A stretch of DNA of 64,000 nucleotides from Diadophis punctatus similis (Eukaryota; Chordata; Lepidosauria; Squamata; Dipsadidae): positions 1,700,637-1,764,636 of the forward strand of contig JALIGW010000058.1 of assembly GCA_023053685.1 (NCBI GenBank), in the 5' to 3' direction. Both the position numbers and the translations under genes were made by a program. Below are positions 53,417 through 64,000 of the stretch, piece by piece. How positions within the stretch are numbered: the first letter of the stretch is position 1; each line of letters starts with the position of its first letter. The notes beneath the pieces are model-generated. The model ran no database searches. It saw nothing but the letters and a program-made list of their open reading frames with translations, and was not told where the DNA came from.

Positions 53417-54248
53417 CAGGGGTGGCCAATCGTGGTGCATTGGATGATTACAAGTGGCACATTGCATCCTTGCGCCTACTTATTTTTTTAAATAGGTGTC
53501 ATAACTGAATCCATCTTAATATTTTCAACACCAAAGTGATCTCAGTTCAATTCGTACAGCCTTCGGTAATGTTCAACTTCTTGGTGTCTGAAACTTAGAA
53601 TGGAACTTGTGAGATGTTACTTTAGGCGGGTTTACAAACGTACGAATATTTTTATCGGTGTTGCCATTGCGCGTTCCTGCTCAAACGATCGCAAACACCG
53701 CGCACTAGCAACACACCATGTGTTTGAAGTCACGTGCGAATGAGCGGCGAGCGTTCGATATGGTCAGTCAGTTCTGAGTGAGCCATCGTGGCATGGGGTT
53801 TGAAGCAGTGTTTTATTGAGTGTACTAGCGTGGTTTTTGTATTGAGAGTGATTGAAAGACAGAGTCAAGATTAAATATATATTACTTTTGTCAAAGAAGA
53901 GCGCCACTACTTTTTCTTGACGCGAACATAGAATTCAAATTCCACATAATTGATATTCTGTGTGGTACGACGTATGTACTTGTGATCTATTTGTTCTTTT
54001 TCACTTTTTTTTGTTTTATACTTTTCTATGCTTAAATTCGTTATCCATTACAGTGCAAAAGAAAATTGAATTGCGTGATTGAGTTATTCCTTTTCCTCCC
54101 TTAATCAAAGCAGATCCTACCCCTATCCCTATTTTACAACCCCAAACGTGAAAGTAAGAAGGTAAAAAACGTGCTTGAGTTGTATGGCGCATCTGAACTC
54201 GTCTGTGAAAAAATTGGCGCATGGTATGCTTAAGGTTGGCCACCACTG
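53417..54248. mobile_element. hAT-like element, GGGGTGGCCAA ends, about 830 bp
   Basis: CAGGGGTGGCCAAT start and AAGGTTGGCCACCACTG end. It splits a CR1 3' end (remainder 54249-54320). The inside is AT-rich with no clear transposase. Target duplication is eroded. Confidence 0.7.
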
Positions 54249-54319
54249 AAGTAGGGTCCCCTGCTTGAGCAGGGGGTTGGACTAGATGACCTACAAGGTC
54301 CCTTCCACCAATTCTGTTC

Positions 54320-54708
54320 TTCTTTTTGGAGAGAGGCCGGGCGGTGTTGCACAAGACAGGCCTGACCCAGAGCTCCTGAGAAAGAGGACATTGCAGAAGA
54401 ATGACCCAAAGCTTAGCTTTCCTGCAAGAGGGGATTGCAAAACCTGCTTCCAGCTGACTTGAAGAAAAGGGAAGAAAGTTCATTTCTGATCAAGGCTTTG
54501 ATCCTCCTTTTGAGAAAAGGAGGGGAGTCTGTGGGAGGCAGAGGAGGGTCGGAGCTGACAGGCTAGCTAGGAGAAAGAGGAAGTCCCAGAGAGCTTCTCC
54601 CTTGCAGGAAATGGTTGCTGGCCCAGCTTGCAAAGGGTTGCCCCCTCTTTAAAAACTGAGGTTCTTTCACCCAGCTCAGCTCAGCCAAGGAAAAACAAGG
54701 CTTTCCTG

Positions 54709-54710
<2 letters not shown>
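54320..54710. other. Unassigned DNA
   Basis: No repeat or exon recognised. Confidence 0.35.

Positions 54711-54712
<2 letters not shown>

Positions 54713-54798
<86 letters not shown>
54713..54798 (+). repeat. (GT)n followed by (GA)n
   Basis: GT run 54713-54745 joined directly to a GA run 54746-54798. Confidence 0.95.
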
Positions 54799-54803
<5 letters not shown>

Positions 54804-54969
54804 ACTAGCTTTTTATATATAGATCTCCTTGTGTTACCTGTGTCCTGTTTCTCCGCTTGCATTGGCAACCAGAAGAGTCTAATGTTGGCTAGAATGGATC
54901 TGGGCTGGGGAGTTAATTTGGGGAGCAGCTTGAGTTGTTCTGGAAATTTAGGCTCTTTGGTTTATGTTT

Positions 54970-55400
54970 CAATTTATTTATTTATTTAGGGAATTTATAT
55001 TGCCGCCTATTCGCCCATGGCAACTCAAGGCGGCTTACAGGATATAAAACCCCATATAAAAACAATAAAACTAATAAGAGTCATATAATAAATTAATATA
55101 CTAAAATCACCCCCGTTCCCCCACCCCAGTGACAGCAGATCACAGGAGCCATTGAATGGGCTTCATCCCACTCTGGGCTCCCCAGGCCCACTGGCAGAAC
55201 CAGGTCTTTAGCTCCTTCCGGAAGAGAATTAGAGTGGGGGCCGTTCTAATCTCTGGGGGGAGGGATGATGTTCCAGAGAGAGGGAGCCACCACGGAGAAG
55301 GCTCTTCTTCTGGGTCCCACCAGGTGTATCTCCCTTGGGGATGGGACCCGCAACATTCCTTGCCTCCCCGTTCTGATGTTGTCTCCCCGCTGTCAGTGTT
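54970..55400 (-). mobile_element. L2-like LINE 3' end, distinct subfamily
   Basis: (ATTT)n tail, TTGCCGCCTATTCGCC block and a minus-strand remnant with WDPEEEPSPWWLPLSGT-like readings. Confidence 0.65.
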
Positions 55401-55459
55401 GTCTAGCAATCCAGCAAATGTGCAGCTCAGGGGAAATACGTTGTGTAAACACAGTTACT

Positions 55460-55765
55460 AAGTCTTCCTCCCTCCCTCCCTCCCTCCCTCCCTCCCTCCC
55501 TTCCTTCTTCCTTCCTTCTCCCTCTCTCTTTCCTTCCACACCTTTTTCTTTCTTTCTTTCTTTTTCTTTCTTTCTTTTCTTTCTCTTTCTCTTTCTCTTT
55601 CTTTTTTCTTTCTCTTTTTTCTCCCACACCCCTCCCCTCCCTCCCTCCCTTTTCTTTCTTTTTCTTTCTTTCTCTCTCTCTCTCTTCTTCTTTCTTCTTC
55701 TTTCTTTCTTTCTTTCTTTCTTTCCTTCCTTCTTTCTTTTCTTTCTTTCCGTTTTTCCTCCAAAA
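55460..55765 (+). repeat. (CCCT)n/(CTTT)n pyrimidine tract
   Basis: About 300 bp of CCCT, CTTT and CTTTTT units; frames through it are spurious. Confidence 0.95.
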
Positions 55766-55899
55766 CACCCACAAAACAGAGCAGCCCCTATAGAAGGGAC
55801 CACATTTTGGGGGCATTTTAGAGATGCAGAGCTTAGCAGTTACTGAAAGCCATCCCCATCACGGTTGGACAAAGATCTCACTCTGCTCTCAAGAGAAGA

Positions 55900-56132
55900 G
55901 CTGAGGTGGTGCAGTGGTTAAAAGCAGCACTGCAACCTTCAGCTGATTGCTAGTTCAGCAGGTCAGCTGTTCAAATCTCACCGGCTCAAGGTTGACTCAG
56001 CCTTCCATCCTTCCGAGGTGGGTAAAATGAGGACCCAGATTGTTGGGGGCAAGAGACTGAACTCTGTAAACCACTTTAGAGAGGGCTGTAAAGCACTATG
56101 AAGCGGTATATAAGTCTAAGTGCTATTGCTAA
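55900..56132 (+). mobile_element. Squamate tRNA-derived SINE, full length
   Basis: Head GAGCTGAGGTGGTGCAGTGG, B-box GTTCAAATCTC, end AGTCTAAGTGCTATTGC. Confidence 0.85.
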
Positions 56133-56499
56133 GAGCTCAGTTTAAAATCCGGGGGAAAGGAAAAGGTTTCTCCCTCTTGACAGAGCCAGCGTCCCTCCTT
56201 CCCTCTCGGCCTCACAGGGACAAAGGTAGCATCTCCTTCAGCAACCGTCTAGTCTAGATGCTCTTTGTCAGTTGGATTCCTCCAGTGTTCTTGGCTCCTC
56301 CAGTTCCCCAAAGACCGGATGTCCAAGGAAGGAGAACTGGCTTCAAGCAGGACTCCATTCTTCTCAGCTCCAGCCCTCTGCCGTGCCAACTGGGTGCCCA
56401 CCAAATCGGAGGTGCAGCTCCCAGACCTGGCATTACTTCTCAGGGAAACACAGGGAGAGCGTGGAAGAAGGTCCAATTCCATGGGTCCTCTAAGTGTGT

Positions 56500-57050
56500 T
56501 GGGCAAATCTCCATCGTTGGAGGTTTTTTTAAAAAAAGATTGGACCACCATTTGTCTGGGATTTAACAGGTTTAACAGTAACAGAGTTGGAAGGGACCTT
56601 GTAGGTCATCTAGTCCAACACCCTGCCCAAGCAGGAGACCCTATACCTTCCTTTACCTAGGATCGAACTCACAACCTCCTGGTTGTGAGTCAAGAGCTCT
56701 ACCTCTAGGCCACAGCAGCTCTTCTAATGCTATAAGGGATATAAGGCATGCTATAAGGACTCCTGCCTTGGGCAAGGGGTTGGACTAGACGCAGGGGCCT
56801 CCTCCAACCTTGGCAACTTTAAGACTTGTGGACTTCAACTCCAAGTCAGCAAAGCTGGCTGAGGCATGCTATAAGGACTCCTGCCTTGGGCAAGGGGTTG
56901 GACTAGACGCAGGGGCCTCCTCCAACCTTGGCAACTTTAAGACTTGTGAACTTCAACTCCAAGTCAGCAAAGCTGGCTGAGGAATTCTGGGAGTTGAAGT
57001 CCACAAGTCTTAAAGTTGCCAAGGTTGAAGACCCCTGGACTAGAGGACAT
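56500..57050. repeat. CR1 and Sauria-SINE scraps with duplicated palindromic MITE halves
   Basis: CR1 ends at 56510-56655 (both strands) and 56745-56785, a truncated Sauria-SINE (56655-56730, minus), and a ~115-bp tandem duplication (GGCATGCTATAAGGACTCCT, 56750 and 56863) of a CR1/MITE junction. Confidence 0.65.
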
Positions 57051-57474
57051 CTGAGCTCCCTTCCATCCCCAGCATCCTATGTCTCCATAATCTTCTCCAC
57101 CCTTTTAGTAACACTGTTACTATGAGCTTAATAATGAGCTTAAATGGACTCCAGAGGATGGTAGAGAACAGGAAGGCCTGGAGGAACGTGGTCCATGGGG
57201 TCGTGATGGGTGACTTCGCAACTAACAAGAAGAAGTAACACTGTGGGTATGGCCAATGCTGCTTGTTGGTTGAAACTCTCCTCCCTCTAAAGCTCCTATC
57301 AAACCTTGTTTTTTTCATCCTTGGGAAAGAGGGTCTCAAAAAAGTCAAGATAATAGTAACCTCCCCTTGTTCAAAACACGAGACTTTTTTTGGGGGGCAG
57401 GGCGGTCGATTGCACAATTGTAGCTAATGGCTTCAGTTTTGGGATACTGCTGCTGGTGTCTGCCCTACCAAAGA
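57051..57474. other. Unassigned DNA
   Basis: No repeat or exon recognised. Confidence 0.35.
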
Positions 57475-57482
57475 CCCTAAAG

Positions 57483-57617
57483 CAGTGTTTCTCAACCTTG
57501 GCAGTTTGAAGATGTGTGGACTTCAACTCCCAGAATTCCCCAGCCAGCGTTGCTGGCTGTGGAATTCTGGGAGTTGAAGTCCACACATCTTCAAACTGCC
57601 AAGGTTGAGAAACACTG
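57483..57617. mobile_element. Near-perfect 135-bp palindromic MITE
   Basis: CAGTGTTTCTCAACCTTGGC and its complement form the whole element, with a few-base loop at GCCAGCGTTGCTGGC. Flanked by perfect 8-bp CCCTAAAG (57475-57482, 57618-57625). hAT-type. Confidence 0.9.
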
Positions 57618-57696
57618 CCCTAAAGTGTTGATTAAATGTAGAGATGAAGCTTTAACCGGGATATTATATTCTGAAAGTAATTCATGTTTGCCCCTG

Positions 57697-57970
57697 TCAC
57701 GATGTGAATTATTGTCAGTTTGTGCATCTCTATGTTTTCTGTTTCTTGTATCTATGGTCAAGCAGACGTATGATATATTCTACTACGCATGTCTGCATTC
57801 CAGAGGTCTCCTCCTTTCTTTTCTCTCCGCCATTTCTACCAAGGTAGAAGTGATTTATTTCCTTAGCCGATAAAATGTAGTCCTAATAAGAATTCTTTAT
57901 TATTTTTCTACTGAAATAAATATTTTGTTAATTAGATTTGAATCTCGGGTTTTATATTCTAAGTAAGTAT
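57697..57970 (+). mobile_element. LTR-like fragment, sister of 37185
   Basis: TGTCACGATGTGAATTATTG start and GAAATAAATATTTTG poly(A)-type region. No flanking duplication. Confidence 0.45.
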
Positions 57971-58169
57971 GTTTTCAAAAGGGAAGCCCCGATCCATCGA
58001 CCATGGAGTGATTTCTCCGCTAACAGCCCCAACAGTGTAACATGAATCTGCCAGAGCGCGATTGGAGGCGCTTTCCCGCTGGCTTGCAGCCAGGATTCTG
58101 GGAGTCATCTGGAGGATACCAGTTTGGGGGAAGGCTGTGGTGTAACAGAAGAGAATGTTTGTAGCTCAG

Positions 58170-58535
58170 GGTTGAACTGTGGGGTCCTTGGTGGTCTCTG
58201 AGCTGCGTTGTTTTCTTGCAGAAGCTTCATTACCCAACTAGGGAACATCATCAGTGATAGAAGGAAATAGGGTTTGGAGAGAGGAGGAGGAGGAGGAGGA
58301 GGAAGAGGCCAAGGAGGAGGACTGTGGGATCCTTGATCCTCTCTGAGCTTGATTGTTTTCTTACAGATGTTTCATTACCCAACTAGGGAACATCATCAGT
58401 GCTAGAAGGGAGTGGTGTTTGGTTTGGAGAGGACGACGACGACTGTAGGGTCCTTGATGCTCTCTGAGCTTGGTTTGTTTTCTTGCAGATGTTTCATTAC
58501 CCAACTAGGTAACATTCGAGCTATCATGAAACATC
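58170..58535 (-). repeat. PLE family A hammerhead/(GGA)n cassettes
   Basis: Three antisense copies (58195-58260, 58350-58400, 58470-58515, the last truncated) with GGA/GAC tracts between. The GAAAC box is kept in the second copy, but the triplet is ATC rather than GTC. Confidence 0.7.
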
Positions 58536-58539
58536 TAAT

Positions 58540-58790
58540 GAGCCGAGGTGGCGCAGCAGTTAGAGGCAGTACTGCAGGCCACATTAGCTGACACTGATCC
58601 GCAGGTCAGCAGTTCAAATCTCACCGGCTAAAGGTTGACTCAGCCTTCCATCCTTCCGAGGTAGGTAAAATGAGGACCCAGATTGTTGGGGGCAATATAA
58701 ATATACATTGCTTACTGGTGTAAACCGCTTAGAGAGTGCTTGCACTGTGAGGCAGTATATAAATCTCACAAATAAATAAATAAATAAATC
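58540..58790 (+). mobile_element. tRNA-derived SINE, AATA-tailed variant
   Basis: Close copy of 2603-2850, inserted in the PLE block. Head GAGCCGAGGTGGCGCAGCAG. Confidence 0.8.
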
Positions 58791-58794
58791 TGCA

Positions 58795-59590
58795 GGAAAA
58801 CACTCCAGCTCAGAGACCCCCAGGGGCCCCTCAACCCACTCCACTTACGCGTTTCCTCCCCCTGCTCTTTTCCCACTCTGGACCACCAAAGCCTTGGTCT
58901 TCTCTTTCCTCATTTTCCCTCCCCTTCCCCTGAGGACCTAAACCACGATGGGGGAAAAAGCTGCCCCCAATTTTCCACCCTGCTGACAAGGTCCAAGAAC
59001 TACAGCACTTCCGGGACAGTCAGATTCAGCAGGAGCCATAAGAATTATTTGACTCTATGAATAGTAACTACAAAGTAAACAGCTGGGCAAGAATTAATGA
59101 GTCCTCAATGAATTAATTTTTAAAAAAATCTGACTGGGCGGGTGGGATAATCACAAGGTGTAAAATTGCTTTGAAGCCATGATTGCCCATCAGTCACAAA
59201 GGCACTTCTAGAGGTGGGGGCTGGAGAAACGGAGGCGCCTTCCCCAAAACCTCAACTGGCTCTCTTTTGTAAGGGAAGTTGGAAGGAGGCCCTTCATCCA
59301 TTGTCTTCCCTCTCTCTGCCATCCTGCCCTTGAAGTCTCCATTCAAAGGCCAGCATAATTAATTTCGCTCATCCATCACCGAAAACAAAGAGCCGGCCAT
59401 TAGCATCCATCAAGGTTTCCATTATCTGCACAAACCACTGGGATGCAGACAGATGTGGCTGGCTGCAGAAGGGAGATATGGCACGGATGGAGAAGGAGGT
59501 GGTGGCCCGCATCTCCTTTGAGTAGACTATGGGGAGAGAAACTGTCAAGTCATTTCTCATATGCCGAGGTCTCCAATACCTGGCCTACCT
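58795..59590. other. Unassigned unique-looking DNA
   Basis: No repeat seen. 59360-59520 is compositionally even and could be a conserved noncoding element; no splice-framed exon recognised. Confidence 0.35.
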
Positions 59591-60505
59591 GGAATGGAAT
59601 GGAATGGAATGGAATAGAAAAAGAATAGAATAGAATAGAATAGAATGAAATAGAGTCCCTTCCAACTCTAATAATAAATCTAAAATCTAAATAGAATAAC
59701 AGAGTTGGAGGGGACCTTGTAGGTCTAGTCCAGGGGTCGGCAAACTTAAACACTCAAAGAGCCATTTGGACCCGTTTCCCACAGAAAAAAAGCACCGGGA
59801 GCCACAAAACCTGGGTGGGCGTGGCCAACTCGACATCACTCACTCCCACCCAGTTACATGACCCCCTATAGTCCAACCCCCCGCCCAAGCAGGAGACCCT
59901 ATACCATTTCTGACAGATGGCAGTCCAGTCTCTTCTTGGAAGCTTCCAATGATGAAGCTCCCACAACTTCTGAAGGCAACTTCAGTTCCACTGGTTGATT
60001 GCTCTCACTGTCAGAACATTTCTCCTTATTTCCAAGTTGAATCTTTCCTTGATCAGTTTCCATCCATTATTCCTTGTCTGGCCTTCAGGTGCTTTGGAGA
60101 ATAGCTTGACCCCCTCCTCTCCCTGGCAGCCCCTCAAATATTGGAACACTTCTTTCTTGTCTCCCCTGGTCTTTCTCTTTGCTAGATTAGCCATGCCCAG
60201 TTCCTGCAACCGTTCATCACATGCTTTAGCCTCCAGTCCCCTAATCATCCTGGTTGCTCTTCTCTGCACTTTTTCTAGAGTCTCAACATCTTTTTTACAG
60301 TGTGGTGACCAAAACTGGATGCAGAATTCTAGGTGTGGTCTAGGTGTGTAAGATGGCAGTCCAGTCTCTTCTTGGAAGCTTCCAATGATGAAGCTCCCAC
60401 AACTTCTGTTCCATTGGTTTTCTGACTGTCAGAAAATTTCTCCTGATTTCTATGTTGAATCTCTCCTTGATCAGTTTCAATCCACCTTGTCATACACTTC
60501 AATGT
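59591..60505 (-). mobile_element. CR1 LINE copies, antisense, with hAT scrap
   Basis: An (AGAAT)n start (59590-59645), CR1 ends, a CAGGGGTCGGCAAACTT hAT piece (59731-59868), then a minus-strand CR1 C-terminal frame (QRRATRMIRGLEAKACDERL) to 60350 and a second partial copy to 60505. Confidence 0.8.
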
Positions 60506-60559
60506 TTCTCAACCTTGGCAACTTTTAAGAGAGATGGACTTCAACTCCCAGAATTCCCT

Positions 60560-60825
60560 AGCCGGCATCCCAGAAGATAGGCTCAAGATCCAGATGGATC
60601 TTGACAGACTTGGACACTGGGCCCTATCCAACAAAATGAAATTCAATGTAGATTAAAGGTTTTACATTTAGGCAAGGAAAACTAACTGCACAGGTACAGA
60701 CAAGGTCAAACTTGGCTAATGCCAGCATATGAGAGGGATCTTGCAGTTCTAGTGGACAATCACTTAAATATGAGCCACCCATGTGCTGCAGCAGCCAAAG
60801 AAGTTGAGTAAGATTGATTAAATTG
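60560..60825 (+). mobile_element. CR1 LINE internal fragment
   Basis: AGATGGATCTTGACAGACTT, CATTTAGGCAAGGAAAAC and CCATGTGCTGCAGCAGCC match internal CR1 sequence also seen at 985-1080 and 1740-1830. Confidence 0.7.
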
Positions 60826-61350
60826 GGAAGAAATCAGAGAATCAAAGGTGAAAGATGCAGGTGACAAAATTAGGTAGTAAAAGAGGTAGCACTAGAATAG
60901 CAGTATATACCTAGAAAAAAAAGAGAGGTTATGTGTATAGATATGATACAGAAAACATTCAAATTTAAAAGGGGCACTGGTAATTAAGTGATGTAGGGGT
61001 GTATGTTACTGGTCTGTTAAACATGAGATGAAATTTGATTAGAATCACTCAGGGAAAGGTTAAGAGGGAGAAAGAGGAAGTAGAAAAGGGAAGGGAAGGG
61101 AAAGGAGGAGGAGGGAAGGAGAAAGAAGATAGAAGGAAGAGAGGGAGATAGAGGGAGGGTAGTGCTATGCAATGAGGGAAAACAGACTGGCAAATAGAAG
61201 TATAATGGTGCAAAATTAGGAGATTAATTTATGATATATTGGATAGAAATGTATAATTATGTACGTTTTGATATGATTTATGGTATATGTATGGATATGG
61301 TGATTGTGGAAAAAAATAAAAAACTTTTTCAGGGGAAAAAAAAGCCAATG
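60826..61350 (+). mobile_element. Possible L1-like LINE 3' end
   Basis: A purine-rich UTR-like stretch ends TTGTGGAAAAAAATAAAAAA. No coding part is visible, so this is tentative. Confidence 0.4.
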
Positions 61351-61377
61351 GATGGAAGGAAGGAAAGAAGGAAGGAA

Positions 61378-61615
61378 GAGCACTTAGACTTATATACCGC
61401 TTCACAATGCTTTACAGCCCTCTCTAAGTGGTTTACAGAGTTCAGCATATTGCCCCCAACAATCTGGGTCCTCATTTTACCCACCTCGGATGGATGGAAG
61501 GCTGAGTCAACCTTGAGCCTGGCGAGATCTGATCTGCCAAATTGCAGGCAGCCGGCAGGCAGCAGATGTAGCCTGCGGTACTGCACTCTAGCCACTGCAC
61601 CCCCATGGCTCAAGG
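61378..61615 (-). mobile_element. Squamate tRNA-derived SINE between GAAG tracts
   Basis: Antisense full-length copy; GAAGG tracts at 61350-61378 and 61612-61730 flank it. Confidence 0.85.
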
Positions 61616-61730
61616 AAGGAAGGAAGGAAGGAAGGAAGGAAGGAAGGAAGGAAGGAAGGAAGGAAGGAAGGAAGGAAGGAAGGAAGGAAGGAAGGAAGGA
61701 AGGAAGGAAGGAAGGAAGGAAGGAAGGAAA
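61612..61730 (+). repeat. (GAAG)n microsatellite
   Basis: About 29 clean tetranucleotide units at the head end of the antisense SINE. Confidence 0.95.
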
Positions 61731-61759
61731 GTTCATGCTATGTTCTAAGCAGTGTTTCT

Positions 61760-61985
61760 CCACTTGTTAGGTGCTCCATCACTGGAGGGTTCTGGGAAGA
61801 GACTGGACAACCGTTTGTCTGGAATTGTATACAGCAAAGTTCCCCAATCTTTCCGGCTTGGTGGACTGGGGTGGGTGGGTGGGAGGGGATGGTTCCACAT
61901 TGAGGGCTCCTGATGTAGAGTTTCCTGGCTGAGCAGGGGTTGGACTAGAAGGCCTCTAGAGTTCCCTTCCAACCCTATTATTCTA
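61760..61985 (+). mobile_element. CR1 LINE 3' end with a 78-bp hAT insertion
   Basis: The CR1 terminus is split by 61835-61912 (CAAAGTTCCCCAATC ... GAGGGCTCCTG), flanked by GTATACAG and ATGTAGAG. Confidence 0.7.
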
Positions 61986-62454
61986 TCTTCACTCTTAAGA
62001 AGTCACTTCCCCATTCCTGACCTGAGAACGGAGCACTGCAAGCCAGAAGCACAACCATGATGCTTAAGAACACACAGCACAGACTAGAGACCCTGCCAAA
62101 CACAACAAGAATAACTGCTGGACAAACACATATGTGAACCAAGTAGAATTTTTTTTTGGTTAAAAAAAACAATATAAAAAGGATGAGATTATAAACACAT
62201 GTTCTTTTCTCACAGCGATTTCCACATCTCCCCCCCCCAAAAAAAACCCCTTTGCATTTCCTTCTGCATTTCTCCGAAGAGTGCAAGGGTTACCAAATTG
62301 GTAAGATTCTCCCACTTGTTTCTATGCTTCACCCCTGTGAGGTAGGCCAGTCCGAACGTGACCTTAAGACACCTGGTGAGCTTCAGAGCTGGGCATTTTT
62401 TCCTCCAAATTCTAGCAATATTTCCGTAGGTGCCATCAGGACTTTATTTTAAAC
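61986..62454. other. Unassigned DNA
   Basis: No repeat recognised. A minus-strand hydrophobic reading starts at an ATG at 62059 (see findings), but no gene is called. Confidence 0.35.
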
Positions 62455-62760
62455 CACTCTGGAAAATGTCTATGGAGATTCTCCGTCATCCAGGTCAAGG
62501 CTGTCCCAAAGGTGCCTTTTCAAAAGGCCGCTGGGCCTTCTCTCTTTTCCCTTCAAGACGTTTCGCTTCTCAAGAATCGAAGAAGCTTCTTGGATGAGAA
62601 GCAAAACCAATACCACTTTTTTGAAATGTTAAGAAACTTTGGACTCACGTCTCTAAGAATGAACAGTGATCCAGCCTTAGTGTAGGAGGAGGAGGAGGAG
62701 GAGGAGGAGGAGGAGGAGGAGGAGGAGGAGGAGGAGGAGGAGGAGAAGGAGAAGTAGTAG
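62455..62760. repeat. PLE family B fragments and (GGA)n
   Basis: Inverted family B arms at 62510-62575 and 62575-62610 with degraded hammerhead boxes, then (GGA)n 62685-62750. Confidence 0.65.
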
Positions 62761-62773
62761 TCATCCATTAAAT

Positions 62774-63556
62774 CAGGGGTCCCCAACCTTTTGGACCTCA
62801 GGGACCACTCAATTCATAATTTTAAATCCCGCGGACCACTAATATGATCTGCCTAATGACCAGCTGGGTGGGCGTGGCTGGGTGGTCATGTGACTGGGTA
62901 GGCGTGGCAAACTTGATGTCACTCACGTGAAGGGGCGCCTCGCCGGCCTCTACTCGCCCCTCCCCTCCCTGCCACTCCTTGCCTGCCCACCCAGGCTCCT
63001 TAGGGCCCCAAGAGGAAGAAGTTGTTGGAGCTAAGCAGGCACCACGAGAAAGAGATGGCAAAACAGTTCAGTTCAAATTGGATCTGCCGAGAAGGAGGCT
63101 CAGCAGAAGCACCTCACTGAGGACTAGGAGCATAGGCTTTCCAAGCAGAGGGAAGACCTGCGGGAGTGCAAGGCCAGGTACAGGTGCCTGGAGGCTCAGT
63201 GGGCTGAGATGGTCAGCCAGTTCCAGGCCATGATGCAGTCTCACTGGAACAAGGCCCTCCAGTTCTTCACCACCACCAGTGCTTCCCTCCAGCCTTCGTC
63301 CAAAGCCCCGCACCAGGAGGCTGAAGCAGACCCCAAGTCAGAATTTCTGCCCCTCTCTGCCCCGCACAAAAAGACCCCAAAGGGGGAGACTCTCTGCAGC
63401 AACACAAGCGTTCATTGCATGTATCCGGCCCAGGGGCCGTAGTTTGAGGACCCCTGATTTAGTGCAATATAAAAAATGCAAATAATTTTTCTGCAGACCA
63501 CCAAAATTTTCTCACGGACCCCCAGTGGTCCACGGACCCCCAGTTGGTGACTGCTG
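62774..63556 (+). mobile_element. Non-autonomous hAT carrying a coiled-coil-like coding remnant
   Basis: CAGGGGTCCCCAAC start, GTTGGTGACTGCTG end, perfect 8-bp CATTAAAT (62766-62773, 63557-63564). A plus-strand frame at about 63088-63442 reads EKEAQQKHLTED, a stop, EHRLSKQREDLRECKARYRC, then MVSQFQAMMQSHWNKAL, charged and helical, unlike a transposase. TTTGAGGACCCCTG at 63445-63457 is the end of a second hAT type nested inside. Confidence 0.75.
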
Positions 63557-63589
63557 CATTAAATCATGTCTCTGGGCCAGGAAGAAGAA

Positions 63590-64000
63590 GAAAGAGGAGG
63601 AGGAGGATTGTGGAGTCCTTGGTGGTCTCTGAGCTTGGTTGTTTCTTTGTGGATGTTTCATGACTCAACTAAGGAACATCCTCAGTGCTAGAAAGGAGTT
63701 AGGTTTGCAGAGGGGAAGGAAGGAAGGAAGGAAGGAAGGAAGGAAGGAAGGAAGGAAATGAGAAGGAAGAAAGGAAGGAAGGGAATGAGAAGGAAGGAAG
63801 GAAGGAAGGAAGGAATGAAGGAAGGAAGGAAGGAAGGAAGGAAGGAAGGAAGGAAGGAAGGAAGGAAGGAAGGAAGGAAGGAAGGAAGGAAGGAAGGAAG
63901 GAAGGAAGGAGGAGGACTACTCTGGGGTCCTTGATCCTCTCTGAGCTGGGTTGTTTTCTTGCAGACGTTTGATTACCTGACAAGGTACCATCATCAGTGC
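63590..64000 (-). repeat. PLE family A blocks with (GAAG)n, running off the window
   Basis: Degenerate antisense hammerhead blocks at 63640-63700 and 63945-64000 surround GAAG tracts (63715-63910). Confidence 0.75.

Overview
The window is vertebrate nuclear DNA, almost certainly from an advanced snake. The evidence is the repeat fauna. Many CR1 LINE 3' ends (the group called L3/Snake1) run into ATTCT (= AATAG) pentanucleotide arrays. There are tRNA-derived squamate SINEs, including one Sauria-SINE with a BovB-like tail, L2-type LINE tails, many non-autonomous hAT elements, and Penelope-like (PLE) fragments carrying hammerhead-ribozyme-like cores. Nothing prokaryotic is present.

I can support one host gene: a complete bactericidal/permeability-increasing protein (BPI, LBP/BPI/CETP family) on the minus strand, start codon 52078, stop 23782-23784. 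I rebuilt it exon by exon from sequence similarity. Fifteen coding exons (51976-52078, 49846-49960, 47131-47259, 45746-45901, 42867-42930, 39906-39969, 37951-38042, 35750-35926, 33039-33098, 30729-30896, 28678-28745, 26411-26453, 25991-26054, 24391-24467, 23782-23820) all have GT/AG borders, keep phase throughout, and encode 472 residues with no frameshift or internal stop. The longest exon is 177 bases, so ORF scanning alone shows only pieces. A putative promoter lies just above 52,100 and contains NF-kB-, AP-1- and ETS/PU.1-like motifs.

Layout: 1-23.7 kb is 3' flank made of nested transposons, a 62-bp tandem array, SINE/microsatellite cassettes, a ~910-bp TTTTA array, and hammerhead/GGA cassettes just past the BPI stop. 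23.8-52.1 kb is BPI, with introns filled by CR1, L2, PLE, hAT, a mariner-like MITE family, a solo LTR, a 192-bp higher-order tandem repeat and many microsatellites. 52.1-64 kb is upstream flank: CR1 copies, two large hAT-like elements (one carrying a coiled-coil-like coding remnant), SINEs and (GGA)n/(GAAG)n tracts. Several 0.5-0.8 kb blocks resemble no repeat I know and show no clear exon.

The most interesting signals are (1) an intact hammerhead core and stem II in sense orientation about 130 bases past the BPI stop codon, part of a larger set of PLE ribozyme copies; (2) repeated hAT insertion at one spot of the CR1 3' end, with target duplications mostly of the form nnnTAnnn; and (3) deeply nested or higher-order repeat structures. 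I see no convincing new multi-gene system.
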